Shown here one piece after another: positions 38,061 through 46,933 of a stretch of DNA of 64,000 nt. Position numbers and translations under genes: made by a program. Position 1 is the first letter of the stretch. The number at the start of each line of letters is the position of its first letter. The stretch lies in NCBI RefSeq assembly GCF_900078195.1, contig NZ_FJVE01000005.1, positions 201,001 through 265,000 of the forward strand. Reading direction: 5' to 3'. A model generated the notes under the pieces. The model made no database searches. It saw nothing but the letters and a program-made list of their open reading frames with translations, and had not been told where the DNA came from. The DNA is from Clostridium sp. Marseille-P299 (GTDB lineage: Bacteria > Bacillota > Clostridia > Lachnospirales > Lachnospiraceae).

Positions 38061-38077
38061 AAGAAAGAAGGGCTAAT

Positions 38078-38776
38078 ATGATTCACGACTCATCAAACAC
38101 TAAAAAAGTTTCTAACAACGAGACATTTCATTTTAAAGACCCAGGTAGTGCAATTACACACTTAATAGCTGTCATTCTTGCAGTTTTTGCAGCTCCTCCT
38201 CTTATTATAAAGGCATTTCATCTTGGTGGTACGCTGCAAGGAATTTCAATGATTTTATTTATGGCTGGTGTCATATTACTATATACAGCTAGTACAGTAT
38301 ATCATTCATTTGATATCTCAGAGCAAACCAATACTCGATTACGTAAGATTGATCATATGATGATTTATGTTTTGATTGCTGGCTCCTACTCACCGATTTG
38401 CTTAGTTGCACTTGGAAATAAAACTGGAATTGTTCTTTTTGCTATCATTTGGAGCTTTGCTATTATAGGTTGTTTTCAATCTTTATTTTTTATTCATTGT
38501 CCAAAATGGGTAAGCGCTGCAATCTATATTATCATGGGTTGGTTATGCATTTTAGCTTTACCACAGATCCTTCAAGCATTACCTGCAAAGGCTTTTGGCT
38601 GGTTATTAGCTGGTGGTATCATTTATACCGTAGGCGGCGTAATTTATGCACTTAAACTTCCTCTTTTTAATAATAAACATAAGAACTTTGGTTCTCATGA
38701 AATTTTTCATCTTTTTTGTATCGGTGGTAGTTTGTGTCACTATATTATGATGTACGTTTATATCGCATCTATGTAA
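38078..38776 (+). CDS. trhA: Hemolysin III / TrhA family membrane protein
   Basis: 232 residues with seven predicted membrane helices. Family motifs include DPGSAITHLIAV, YTASTVYHSF with the conserved His, KIDHMMIYVLIAGSYSPI and the C-terminal SHEIFHLFCIGGSLCHY. The family is related to PAQR receptors and has been linked to membrane fluidity. Haemolytic function should not be assumed. AGAAGG precedes the ATG. The leader is long and repeat-rich. Confidence 0.92.
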   Translation: MIHDSSNTKKVSNNETFHFKDPGSAITHLIAVILAVFAAPPLIIKAFHLGGTLQGISMILFMAGVILLYTASTVYHSFDISEQTNTRLRKIDHMMIYVLIAGSYSPICLVALGNKTGIVLFAIIWSFAIIGCFQSLFFIHCPKWVSAAIYIIMGWLCILALPQILQALPAKAFGWLLAGGIIYTVGGVIYALKLPLFNNKHKNFGSHEIFHLFCIGGSLCHYIMMYVYIASM

Positions 38777-38808
38777 TATATGAAAATGTGGCGATCGTAT
38801 ATTAATGA

Positions 38809-38881
38809 AAAAAGGAGCTGTTGCAAAATGTAGCTAACGTTTCTAATAACGCTAACTACATTTTGCAACAGCTCCTTTTTA
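38809..38881. terminator. Long-stem terminator after the hemolysin III gene
   Basis: A perfect 22-bp stem (AAGGAGCTGTTGC... paired with its full complement) around a 22-nt loop, with six A before and five T after. It is longer than needed for termination. Confidence 0.85.
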
Positions 38882-39066
38882 ATATCTATGTCAAGCAACC
38901 GACAAAACGGTTTTTTATAAAAAGAAGACACTGATTTGTAGGAGGATCTCGGCTGCTAATTTTTAGATATGTACTCCGTTTCCCTCCTTTTTAATATAAT
39001 ATGATATCGCTCATATTTTGTGTCTATCATATCAATAATCCTTTCGACGTTATGTTTATTTTAAAA

Positions 39067-39093
39067 CAAAGTATGTACGTAGCACATTCTCAC
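39067..39093 (+). repeat. 27-bp repeated motif, copy 2
   Basis: Matches 31648-31674 at 22 of 27 positions (core TACRTAGCAC). It lies in the 440-bp gap between the hemolysin III gene and the LytM gene. Apart from the two terminators I see nothing else in that gap. Confidence 0.55.
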
Positions 39094-39158
39094 ACTTACC
39101 CCCTTTTTGCAAAAGTAACCAACCACCTGATTGCGTCATAGGTATCCTCCTATCAATT

Positions 39159-39191
39159 AAAAAAGGAGAGTGCAACACATTCACTCTCCTC
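39159..39191 (-). terminator. Terminator of the SpoIIQ-like gene
   Basis: The stem GGAGAGTG / CACTCTCC is followed on the minus strand by six T, 26 bp past the stop codon. Confidence 0.88.
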
Positions 39192-39216
39192 CACCAATAC
39201 CCAATTACGATATTCG

Positions 39217-40080
39217 CTACTCTTCTTCTTTTAATAATGACATTGGATTCACAGTTGAGTCCGAATTTTGTACTTGAAAGTATAAATTAGTTCCTTCAAC
39301 GGAATAATACTTACTTACTTTATCAAGCTTACCTATTACTTCACCTTCTTCAACTACATCACCAGCTTTTAAGTTACTTTCTTGCAATTGACCATATACA
39401 AGCTTGTAACCGTTTCCTATGTCCATCGTTAATGTTATTCCGGTATCCGGTTTAACTTCAACGCTAGCAACAATACCTTTTGCTGCCGCCAAAACTTCAG
39501 AACCAACTTCTCCTTGAATTAATATCGCTGGATTTACTTTAAATTGCTGTAATGTTTGATGATATACGGTACGATTATCGCTATACTCCATAATTATTTT
39601 TCCTTGAAGTGGCCATGTAAGACCATTGTCTGGACTAAAATTTAAAGACTCAAGGGTTGTGTTAATTACTGGCTTTACCTCTTCTTCTACTGGCTTATTT
39701 GCAACTTCTGTATTTGCAGTTGATAGCTCGTTAGCATTCGTTGCAACTTCAGTATTTTCATTTGTGTTACTTATGGAGTCACCGCCTGGTAATGTAGATG
39801 GTCGATCGCGACCTGTTAAATCTTCATTATTGGCTACTTCCTCTGTACCTTTATGACTATCCACTTCATCTGTGTTAGGTGTTGCACTTTTGTCTTCATT
39901 ATTTTGTGCGACATCAAGAGGATCTTCATTTAAGTCCACTAAATTGTTTTGTTGTGGCTGCTGTCCGGATTGATTGTTTACGGATATCAAAACAGCTGTA
40001 ACGATCACGAACACTCCCACCAACAAAAATGCGTAAACACCTTTGCCTTTCGCAAGTTCACTTAACTTTTGTTTTTTCAC
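39217..40080 (-). CDS. SpoIIQ-like membrane protein with degenerate LytM domain
   Basis: About 287 residues: one membrane helix (about 17-36), a long acidic, Asn/Thr-rich linker, then a LytM/M23 fold (about 150-287). The zinc ligands are missing: the first HxGxD is replaced by NPAILIQ, the HxH by YFQ, and YAHL by YGQL, so it should not be an active peptidase. B. subtilis SpoIIQ is likewise inactive and pairs with SpoIIIAH during engulfment. A sigma-F-like promoter upstream supports that reading. Start is a GTG, either 40080 (better spacing) or 40089. No spoIID neighbour is seen, so identity stays tentative. Confidence 0.75.
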   Translation of the reverse strand: MKKQKLSELAKGKGVYAFLLVGVFVIVTAVLISVNNQSGQQPQQNNLVDLNEDPLDVAQNNEDKSATPNTDEVDSHKGTEEVANNEDLTGRDRPSTLPGGDSISNTNENTEVATNANELSTANTEVANKPVEEEVKPVINTTLESLNFSPDNGLTWPLQGKIIMEYSDNRTVYHQTLQQFKVNPAILIQGEVGSEVLAAAKGIVASVEVKPDTGITLTMDIGNGYKLVYGQLQESNLKAGDVVEEGEVIGKLDKVSKYYSVEGTNLYFQVQNSDSTVNPMSLLKEEE

Positions 40081-40139
40081 TGTTTGCACCCCTACCTTTC
40101 TAGGTTAGAATATGATAAGCATTTTTTTTGCCTCAAGTA

Positions 40140-40168
40140 TATTCTCTCCGCACGAGTGCATTTTATAC
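40140..40168 (-). promoter_or_regulatory. Sigma-F/G-like promoter of the LytM gene
   Basis: On the minus strand GTATA is followed, after 14 bp, by GGAGAGAATA, which fits the sigma-F -10 consensus GGNNANAHTR at all ten positions. The spacer is one base shorter than usual. It lies about 50 bp upstream of the start codon. Confidence 0.6.
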
Positions 40169-40234
40169 ATAAAAAAAGGAAACATTAATAGCAGAAAATC
40201 ATTAAAAACCGGTCGATTTATAGTGTTTTACACC

Positions 40235-40263
40235 GAATTCCCAAAACAGATAACTGGGAATTC
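40235..40263. repeat. Inverted repeat between the LytM gene and plsC
   Basis: GAATTCCCA and TGGGAATTC flank an 11-base loop. Outer segments (GTGTTTTAC at 40223-40231 and GTAAAACGC near 40285) extend the symmetry. It lies in the 40090-40513 divergent gap, which otherwise shows only the two promoters. Confidence 0.55.
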
Positions 40264-40443
40264 CATACATTAATGTTAGAATGGTAAAACGCTATAATAA
40301 CTATTATTACTTTTACCTAATACATATATGGGTAAAAATATTCATAAATTCGATTTCTTCAATGGTGAAATAGCTTACACTTGCATATGTTAGATATAAA
40401 AAGGAAAATATCTGCTCTTTGAATTCCCACACTTTATCAACTA

Positions 40444-40472
40444 TTGGTATTTTTTTTTATTCATGATATAAT
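40444..40472 (+). promoter_or_regulatory. Sigma-A promoter for plsC
   Basis: TTGGTA, 17 bp, then a perfect TATAAT with an extended -10 TG, 41 bp before the start codon. Confidence 0.78.
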
Positions 40473-40513
40473 ACTTTTTATGAAAACAGATTTAGAAAAG
40501 AAAGAGGACTACT

Positions 40514-41242
40514 ATGAGAACGTTTTTAGTTGTATTAGCATTGGTATTATTTTGTATTGTGACATTACCAGTGTATTTCATTCTATGGATTATCGGACGA
40601 TTTAATCCACGTCTTAAAACTAAGATATCGCAAATAATTGTAGCCTGGGGCTTTCGATTTGTTCTAGTGTTTGCAGGAACAAAACGTACCGTACTTGGCC
40701 TTGAAAATGTACCAAAAGATGAGGCTGTATTATACGCAGCAAATCATCGCGGTTTTGCTGATATTCCTATGGGATATATAACAGTACCAACCCTTACAGG
40801 ATTTGTAGCTAAAAAAGAAATTGCAAAAGTTCCTATCTTTAGTTGGTGGATGAAAAATTTAAATTGTCTATTTCTTGATCGAGATGATTTAAAAGCCGGT
40901 CTAAAGACAATACTTCAAGGTGTCGAGTATATGAAACAAGGTTATTCCATGTTCATTATGCCAGAAGGTACAAGAAGTCAAAGCGATGAAATGCTTCCAT
41001 TTAAGGAAGGCAGTCTAAAAATGGCTGAAAAAACTGGATGTGCAATTATACCCGTTGCAATTACAAATTCAGATGCCGTTTTTGAAAAGCAATTTCCTTG
41101 GGTAAAGAAAGCTCACGTTATTATTCATTATGGTAAACCAATCTATCCAAATGAGGTTCCAAAAGAAACAAAAAAAGCACTTGGTGCACATGTTCGTGAA
41201 GTTATCGCTGGAATGTTAGAAGAAGATAAATCACTTTTATAA
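40514..41242 (+). CDS. plsC: 1-acyl-sn-glycerol-3-phosphate acyltransferase
   Basis: 242 residues. N-terminal membrane helix (3-26), then the PlsC motifs NHRGFADIP (catalytic HxxxxD), FLDRDD, MPEGTRSQ and IPVAIT. It adds the second acyl chain to make phosphatidic acid at the inner membrane face. AGAAAGAGG precedes the ATG. It may be followed in the same transcript by the 41409 gene. Confidence 0.93.
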   Translation: MRTFLVVLALVLFCIVTLPVYFILWIIGRFNPRLKTKISQIIVAWGFRFVLVFAGTKRTVLGLENVPKDEAVLYAANHRGFADIPMGYITVPTLTGFVAKKEIAKVPIFSWWMKNLNCLFLDRDDLKAGLKTILQGVEYMKQGYSMFIMPEGTRSQSDEMLPFKEGSLKMAEKTGCAIIPVAITNSDAVFEKQFPWVKKAHVIIHYGKPIYPNEVPKETKKALGAHVREVIAGMLEEDKSLL

Positions 41243-41408
41243 GCATTCATTGACTTCAATAAGATTTTCTTTTTAACTATTTTCTTTTTAGTAAAATAAT
41301 GTTACAATATTACCCGTGACCATCTAGAAACGATGGGATTTTGCATTCATTGCACATGTATGTACAAGCCTATCGTTTATGGGATTACATAATGGAAGGA
41401 GGTATTTT

Positions 41409-41879
41409 ATGTCGGCTTGGCAGATTGTTTTATTGGTTATTCTAGTAATTGTTGTAGTGGCATTTGTCGCTTTATCTATATATGGTAGAAAGCTTCAAAA
41501 AAAATCAGAGGCTTCTCAAGCAGAAATAAGAGCAAATTCGCAAACTTTTTCAATCTTAGTTATAGATAAAAAGCGAATGAAGTTAAAAGAAGCGGGATTT
41601 CCACAAATCGTTTTAGATCAAACCCCAAAATACTTACGTAGAGCTAAAGTTCCGGTTGTTAAAGCAAAAATTGGACCAAAAGTTGCTACTTTAATGTGTG
41701 AAGAAAAGATTTTTGATTCCATTCCAGTGAAGAAAGAAGTAAAAGCAGTAATCAGTGGAATTTACATTATCGGTGTTAAGGGACTTCGTGGTGGTCTAGA
41801 ACAAAAACCTGAGAAAAAGAAGTTCTTCCAAAGAATGAAAGATAAAGTCATGAAAAAATCGGAAGATTCAAAAAAATAA
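41409..41879 (+). CDS. Single-pass membrane protein of unknown function
   Basis: 156 residues. One N-terminal membrane helix (about 5-27), a conserved-looking middle (VIDKKRMKLKEAGFPQIVLDQTPKYLRRAKVPVVKAKIGPKVATLMC) and a Lys-rich tail. I do not recognise a named family. The start at 41409 has AAGGAGG six bases upstream; an ATG at 41379 does not. An inverted repeat AAACGAT / ATCGTTT (41328-41378) lies in the leader. It sits 166 bp after plsC. Confidence 0.8.
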   Translation: MSAWQIVLLVILVIVVVAFVALSIYGRKLQKKSEASQAEIRANSQTFSILVIDKKRMKLKEAGFPQIVLDQTPKYLRRAKVPVVKAKIGPKVATLMCEEKIFDSIPVKKEVKAVISGIYIIGVKGLRGGLEQKPEKKKFFQRMKDKVMKKSEDSKK

Positions 41880-41882
41880 ACG

Positions 41883-41931
41883 AAAAAAATGGACAGCTAG
41901 CAACATCAATTCCTAGCAGTCCATTTTTTTA
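41883..41931. terminator. Bidirectional terminator
   Basis: The stem ATGGAC-A-GCTAG / CTAGC-A-GTCCAT has flanking A and T runs. It lies just after the 41879 stop codon and before the convergent PH-domain gene. Confidence 0.88.
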
Positions 41932-41974
41932 GTATTTTATCGTTCTATTTTCAATTTGATATAATTACAATGTA

Positions 41975-42394
41975 TTATTTTTTAATCACATGAATCTCTG
42001 GATTCTTTAAGCACAATTGATCTATAAAGACTTGTTTCTCTTTAACTGCAACAAACACACTACCACGCCTCCATTGTATCATAAGACGGTCAAGTGATAC
42101 TGCCAAGGAAGAAAGTGGATTATGGGTTGGCTTTAAAGATACAATCTCTCTGTATTTTATTCTTTGCTTTACCGGTCCAAAGAATATAATGAGTTCCTCT
42201 TCCTCCAGCAAAATATAGTTCTTAAAAGTAATATGAAACATAAATATATCACAAATCACCCAAAGAAGAATTGCAATGAATAGCCCAGCTCTTCCTCCTG
42301 TTTTATCTGGAGAAAACATCGCTGTAATAAACATTGCATTAAAAAATATCATTACAAGATACCACCATGCTCCATTTTTCCCTTGAAATTTCAT
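41975..42394 (-). CDS. PH-domain (YyaB-like) membrane protein
   Basis: 139 residues. Two membrane helices (about 10-27 and 36-57), then a bacterial PH-like domain (LLEEEELIIFFGPVKQRIKYREIVSLKPTHNPLSSLAVSLDRLMI). The NPLSS-ALSLDR motif is that of the YyaB / bPH_4 family. AAGGGA precedes the ATG. The function is unknown. It lies 89 bp downstream of ywiB on the same strand. Confidence 0.85.
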   Translation of the reverse strand: MKFQGKNGAWWYLVMIFFNAMFITAMFSPDKTGGRAGLFIAILLWVICDIFMFHITFKNYILLEEEELIIFFGPVKQRIKYREIVSLKPTHNPLSSLAVSLDRLMIQWRRGSVFVAVKEKQVFIDQLCLKNPEIHVIKK

Positions 42395-42483
42395 ATTATA
42401 TTCCCTTTCACATTGCTACGTTCTACTTACATAATATTACTTTGCATGGAAAAGTCAATATATATAAAATAAATAATTTCAAG

Positions 42484-42924
42484 TTAATCCTTCGTTGGAT
42501 TCGGTTGTATTTTTATATTCAATGTACAATCGGAAACATGCCCATAATTAATGTCAAGTCCATACGTAAGGACAACCTCAATAAGGGAATCTTCTTCCTT
42601 AATATCAATTGTTTTTGTATGAATTCCTAGCATTAAATCACCAAAAGGTGTATTGTAATATGTTAAGTTACTCTTACCACGTTCAAATACCATATGCACA
42701 TTACTTGCACCTTTTTTCATCAAATCAATTTTATCATTTGAAATTTTTAAAGTACAATTCGTTAGTTTACAAGGAAATCCATCTTCCTCAGTTAACTCTT
42801 CATATCTAACGTAATGTTTATTGTTTCTATAATAATATTCTCCGCGACTTATGATTTCTACCGCTTCTTCCTCGCCTATCTCATATTGTAAGCCAGCAAT
42901 AGAAACAATGACGTCCTTTGTCAT
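42484..42924 (-). CDS. ywiB: DUF1934 (YwiB-like) protein
   Basis: 146 residues with the beta-barrel pattern of DUF1934: N-terminal DVIVSIAGLQY, a central HMVFERGKSNLTYYNTPFGDLMLGIHTK, and C-terminal VVLTYGLDINYGHVSDCTLNIKI. The function is unknown. AGGAGG lies upstream. It begins 22 bp after ddl, so ddl-ywiB are probably one transcript. Confidence 0.9.
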   Translation of the reverse strand: MTKDVIVSIAGLQYEIGEEEAVEIISRGEYYYRNNKHYVRYEELTEEDGFPCKLTNCTLKISNDKIDLMKKGASNVHMVFERGKSNLTYYNTPFGDLMLGIHTKTIDIKEEDSLIEVVLTYGLDINYGHVSDCTLNIKIQPNPTKD

Positions 42925-42946
42925 CGCAAAGTCCTCCTGTGTCTCT

Positions 42947-43999
42947 CTATTTTCTAGTAAAAGCAGACTGAATTAATTTTTCAACCAATTGATTTTTACT
43001 AATTCCCTTTGCTTCCCAAAGCATTGGATACATACTAATTGCAGTGAATCCAGGCAATGTATTTATCTCATTAAATACAATTTCATTCGTATCTTTCTCT
43101 AAGAAAAAGTCTACTCTTGCAAGGCCAAAACCATCAATTGCTTTAAAAATCTTAACGGCATAATCTCTGAATTCAGCTTCTTTTCCAGCTGGTAATTCTG
43201 GTGAAATAACCGTTTTACTATCTGCATTATTGTATTTTGCATCATAATCATAAAATTCTGCAGCTGCAAGAATTTCACCAACTCCTGATGCTCTTACATC
43301 GTTACTTCCAAGAACTGCACATTCAATTTCTCTACCGATAATGGTTTCTTCCACTAAGATTTTTCTATCATGCTCACTTGCTTTTCTTAATCCAGTAACT
43401 AATTCATCTCTATTGTGTGCCTTTGTAACACCTTGTGAAGAACCGGCATTGGATGGTTTTATAAACACTGGATATCCAAGTTTCTCTACTTTTTCAACAA
43501 CAGCGTTCATATCTGACAAGTCTTTCGCATTCACTGATACATAAGCTGCCTGACGAATTCCTAATGTATCAACAATAATCTTAGTATACAATTTATCCAT
43601 GGCAACCGCAGAAGCTAATACTCCACATCCAACGTATGGAATTCCAGATAATTCAAGCAATCCTTGTACTGTTCCGTCTTCTCCATAAAGTCCATGAAGC
43701 GCTGGGAACACAACATCCACCTTTTGTTTTTCAACATGATTACCATGAATCAACAAAATGGCACTTTGTGTTTTGTCTGGTGAAATAATTGCAGAGGTCT
43801 TACTCTTTACCCATTCTCCTGATTTAATATCTTCTAAGGATTCTACTTTTAGCCAATTACCCTCTTTTGTTATTCCAATTAAAACTGTCTCGTAATAGTT
43901 GCTATCAATATTTGAAATGATTGTAGCTGCTGAAATGCAGGAAACCTCATGCTCTGAAGACATTCCTCCAAACAGTACTGCGATTGTTTTCTTTTCCAT
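42947..43999 (-). CDS. ddl: D-alanine-D-alanine ligase
   Basis: 350 residues, ATP-grasp fold. The N-terminal LFGGMSSEHEVSC, FPALHGLYGEDGT, KPSNAGSSQGV, the omega-loop EFYDYDAKY, and EINTLPGFTAISMYP are Ddl motifs. The Tyr in the omega loop marks a dipeptide (D-Ala-D-Ala) rather than depsipeptide ligase. It makes the peptidoglycan precursor dipeptide. AAAGGAAGAGG precedes the ATG. Confidence 0.95.
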   Translation of the reverse strand: MEKKTIAVLFGGMSSEHEVSCISAATIISNIDSNYYETVLIGITKEGNWLKVESLEDIKSGEWVKSKTSAIISPDKTQSAILLIHGNHVEKQKVDVVFPALHGLYGEDGTVQGLLELSGIPYVGCGVLASAVAMDKLYTKIIVDTLGIRQAAYVSVNAKDLSDMNAVVEKVEKLGYPVFIKPSNAGSSQGVTKAHNRDELVTGLRKASEHDRKILVEETIIGREIECAVLGSNDVRASGVGEILAAAEFYDYDAKYNNADSKTVISPELPAGKEAEFRDYAVKIFKAIDGFGLARVDFFLEKDTNEIVFNEINTLPGFTAISMYPMLWEAKGISKNQLVEKLIQSAFTRK

Positions 44000-44417
44000 A
44001 ATTGCCTCTTCCTTTCTAACTAGTTTAAATGCTTTCTACAATTAATTTATACAAAATATAACCTTATTAACTATCTAATACCTCTAACTTTATAAGATTC
44101 ACATATTTAATCTAGAAAAATATGTAATATATTTCTTCTTTTTATGATATTTGAGCTGAAAATGCCATATATTATCGAAAATTATCCGTAAAATTCTGAC
44201 TACTAATCTATTTTACACGTAATCTCAAAAATATTCAATGCCTTTTTCTTGACATCTCATTCTAAATAACCACAAAGTTCTCTATTTATATAGGAAAAAT
44301 AATTTTTATAAAGATAAAAAAATCTATAAATCACACCTTCACACTAACGCTATCACGAAGTAACGAGATATCTTATTAAAGCATTTTACTTTAACAGGAT
44401 TAACTCTTTATAATTTA
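44000..44417. other. AT-rich intergenic region, nothing recognised
   Basis: About 420 bp upstream of ddl with no open frame carrying a ribosome binding site and no clear RNA gene. The ddl promoter probably lies here, but I cannot assign it. Confidence 0.5.
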
Positions 44418-44461
44418 AAAAGAGTATATCTGTTTCAACAATACTGTGCAACAGATATACC
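44418..44461 (-). terminator. Terminator of the zinc-ribbon gene
   Basis: GTATATCTGTT and AACAGATATAC form a perfect 11-bp stem around a 15-nt loop, followed on the minus strand by CTCTTTTT. It is 27 bp past the stop codon. Confidence 0.8.
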
Positions 44462-44487
44462 CTTTATACTTACTTTTTTTTATTATA

Positions 44488-44754
44488 TTATGCCTCTTTC
44501 CAACGTTTTAAACTTGGAAACCATTCTTGCATTTGCTTTCTTCCAAGCTCTTTATCTGGAAACCATTCTTCTGAGCCCTCACAATTCAAACAAAATTCAA
44601 TCATTTCATCCATAGAACAGTCAGAAGTAAACTCACCTTCTTTAAAACAATAGCAACAATAGTCTTCATTTTTACTACCATCTGCGTTTGAAGCAAAATG
44701 CTCCTCCTTTGTCATTGGCATTCCACAGCTTTGGCAAAAAATCTTTTCACTCAT
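44488..44754 (-). CDS. Zinc-ribbon domain protein
   Basis: 88 residues. Two pairs of Cys (CQSCGMPM near the start and YCCYCFKEGEF near residue 33) form a treble-clef zinc ribbon of the PF12674 type, followed by a helical tail with WFPxLKRW. These proteins are small and of unknown role, sometimes DNA-binding partners. AAAGGA precedes the ATG. The upstream WYL regulator gene is 115 bp away on the same strand. Confidence 0.88.
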   Translation of the reverse strand: MSEKIFCQSCGMPMTKEEHFASNADGSKNEDYCCYCFKEGEFTSDCSMDEMIEFCLNCEGSEEWFPDKELGRKQMQEWFPSLKRWKEA

Positions 44755-44868
44755 AACCTTATTCCTTTCTTCTTGTTATTCCAACAAAACACACATAAAA
44801 ACTTTACGTTTTGTTGATAAGGTTATCCTAACATAGTTAATATGACATGAGTTTGTCATATTATAAAA

Positions 44869-45765
44869 TTAACTATATTTATTCAAAATAATGGAAGATA
44901 CCTTTTTTAAATTTTCACGCTGTTCCTCCGGTGAAATAATTGTCAAATCTGTCCCATAAGAAAGTAAATATCCAGTAAGCCACTCACCTTTATTATATCT
45001 TGCGGTAACTAGTAAGGTTCCATCTTGGTTTCTTTTGATTTGCTTTTTAGGAAATTCATCATAAACTCGGTACGAAACACGTTCTGTAAATAATAGTTGA
45101 AACTCTATACTCTCCCCTTCATCCCAGTAACCTGGTAATTCAGGCATGATTTCCTCTCTCTCTAAGAAATTCTCAGATAAAACTTCAACCTCATCCATTC
45201 GTAGCACTTTAAAGGTACGAAAGCTATTTCTTATCAAACAGTATGCTTGTAAATACCAATTTCCACCTTTAAATATTAGTTTCATCGGTTCTACTTTACG
45301 CATGCTTGTTTTCCCATTTGCATTATAATATGAAAATCTTACAAATCTTTTTGTCAAAATCGCTTCTTTTAATTTTTTAAACTTATCTTTTTCATGATTT
45401 GAACTTCCCCAATGGGAAAAATCAATATCAATCCAGTCCTTACTACTTTTTTGAAACAATCCGGCAAGCCGCTCTGATATATGATCACCAGTTCCTGCAT
45501 TCGTTGCCTTCAAACTCTGCAATGCAAATAATATTTCATCCTGATCTTCTTCGGATAGCAAAGACTTATCAAGGATAAAGTTTTCAAGTAACTGGATTCC
45601 GCCACCTCTTCCTTTTGTAGCATATACAGGAATCCCTGCTGCCGATAATTCGTCAATATCTCGGTAAATTGTTCGAGTAGAAACTTCAAAATGCTTAGCA
45701 AGCTCCCCTGCAGTCATACATTTTTTTTGCATTAAAAGATACATCATTTCAAACGCTCGGTTCAT
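44869..45765 (-). CDS. YafY/WYL-type transcriptional regulator
   Basis: About 298 residues. N-terminal HTH_11 (MTAGELAKHFEVSTRTIYRDIDELSAAGIPVYATKGRGGG), a middle WYL domain (FVRFSYYNANGK, MKLIFKGGNWYLQAYC) and a C-terminal WCX region. WYL proteins regulate transcription in response to ligands or nucleic acids. GGGGG five bases before the ATG at 45765 favours that start over 45777. The target is unknown. Confidence 0.9.
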   Translation of the reverse strand: MNRAFEMMYLLMQKKCMTAGELAKHFEVSTRTIYRDIDELSAAGIPVYATKGRGGGIQLLENFILDKSLLSEEDQDEILFALQSLKATNAGTGDHISERLAGLFQKSSKDWIDIDFSHWGSSNHEKDKFKKLKEAILTKRFVRFSYYNANGKTSMRKVEPMKLIFKGGNWYLQAYCLIRNSFRTFKVLRMDEVEVLSENFLEREEIMPELPGYWDEGESIEFQLLFTERVSYRVYDEFPKKQIKRNQDGTLLVTARYNKGEWLTGYLLSYGTDLTIISPEEQRENLKKVSSIILNKYS

Positions 45766-45922
45766 GTTTTCCCCCATACTACCGCTTAAGGTGCCACATT
45801 ATTTAATGAAAGTACCGCATCGCGGGTTTATATCCTATTATTGTTAGAATATATAACTCAAATCATAATGTCAATTTCTAAAAGACTCTATATATAAAAA
45901 TGAATGATTTTTCTAAGTATGG

Positions 45923-45953
45923 GCATACTCTAAAAACCTAGATAGTTATATTA
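45923..45953 (+). promoter_or_regulatory. Sigma-F-type promoter of spoIIR
   Basis: GCATA, a 16-bp spacer, then AGTTATATTA, which fits the sigma-F -10 consensus GGNNANAHTR at nine of ten positions. It lies about 60-70 bp before the spoIIR start. spoIIR is a known sigma-F gene. Confidence 0.7.
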
Positions 45954-46012
45954 CATAGATTTTAAAATCGGTTGTTGCTAACGAATGCAGCTACCCATTC
46001 AAACAGAAAGGC

Positions 46013-46786
46013 ATGGGTATTATAATGAAAAAATTAAAAACACGTATCCTTCATTTTTATGAAGAATTCACTACCTTAGTATTTGGCAAAAACACAATTT
46101 ATACAACTCGGAAAAGACGCTTAAAACTGCTTACAATTCTATCACCAATTACACTTGCTATTTGTATACTTTTTTATTCCATTGTGGGAGTCGTTATTGT
46201 TGCAACAGGCTGCTCAAAAACAACCTCCTTCTATGATTCTGAATTACAAGTTGATATTGCAAAAGAATTACTTCGATTTCATGTGATTGCAAACAGCGAT
46301 TCTACACAAGACCAAGAAGTAAAATTAAAAGTAAAAGAAGCTGTAATTACGTATTTAAAGCCATACCTTACAAATGTCACTAATAAAGCAGATGCCATGG
46401 ATGTTATAAAAGAGCAACTAAGCACATTAGAGTTGGTTGCAGATGAGGTATTATCAAACAATGGTTTTACTTATACAGCAAAATCTTCCTTAAGCTCGAC
46501 CACTTTTCCAGTAAAAGTCTATGGAGACATCACCTTACCGCCTGGTGAATATGATGCCCTTAGAATAGAACTTGGAAAAGCAGATGGTCAAAATTGGTGG
46601 TGTATTATGTTTCCTCAGCTTTGCTTCGTGGATGGTACTTATAGTGTTGTTCCTGATGAGTCTAAAAAACAGTTAAAAACCTTACTTACAGAGAAAGAGT
46701 ATACGGCGATTGCTTCAAATGATGTTGATGTTGTAGTAAAATTTAAAATCGTCGATTGGTTTAAACATTTTTTCCAATCGAACTAA
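46013..46786 (+). CDS. spoIIR: Stage II sporulation protein R
   Basis: 257 residues. A membrane helix (about 40-68) is followed by the SpoIIR domain: ELLRFHVIANSDSTQDQEVKLKVKEAV, FPVKVYGDITLPPGEYDALRIELGKADGQNWWCIMFPQLCF. SpoIIR is made in the forespore under sigma-F and signals SpoIIGA to activate sigma-E in the mother cell. The start is uncertain: AGAAAGG is one base from the ATG at 46013 and 13 from a second ATG at 46025. Monocistronic. Confidence 0.94.
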   Translation: MGIIMKKLKTRILHFYEEFTTLVFGKNTIYTTRKRRLKLLTILSPITLAICILFYSIVGVVIVATGCSKTTSFYDSELQVDIAKELLRFHVIANSDSTQDQEVKLKVKEAVITYLKPYLTNVTNKADAMDVIKEQLSTLELVADEVLSNNGFTYTAKSSLSSTTFPVKVYGDITLPPGEYDALRIELGKADGQNWWCIMFPQLCFVDGTYSVVPDESKKQLKTLLTEKEYTAIASNDVDVVVKFKIVDWFKHFFQSN

Positions 46787-46812
46787 TTTTTAACACGAAC
46801 TTTGGTATTTAC

Positions 46813-46841
46813 TTGCAAAACTCAAAATCGCCTTTTATAAT
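46813..46841 (+). promoter_or_regulatory. Sigma-A promoter for ispE
   Basis: TTGCAA and a perfect TATAAT with a 17-bp spacer, 92 bp before the start codon. Confidence 0.8.
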
Positions 46842-46933
46842 AGGGAAAGGGCTAAGGAAGTTGACTATAGGCTTTTCCAGTTGTTAAACATAAAACGCTT
46901 AGTCCATTTATAGATAAATGTAAGGAGTCTCTT

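Noticed and set aside
39060..39150. Second c-di-GMP riboswitch near GACGCAATC on the minus strand
   Set aside because: The ACGCAAAGC core, GAAA loop and GGUAGGUAG blocks are missing; only short accidental matches remain.
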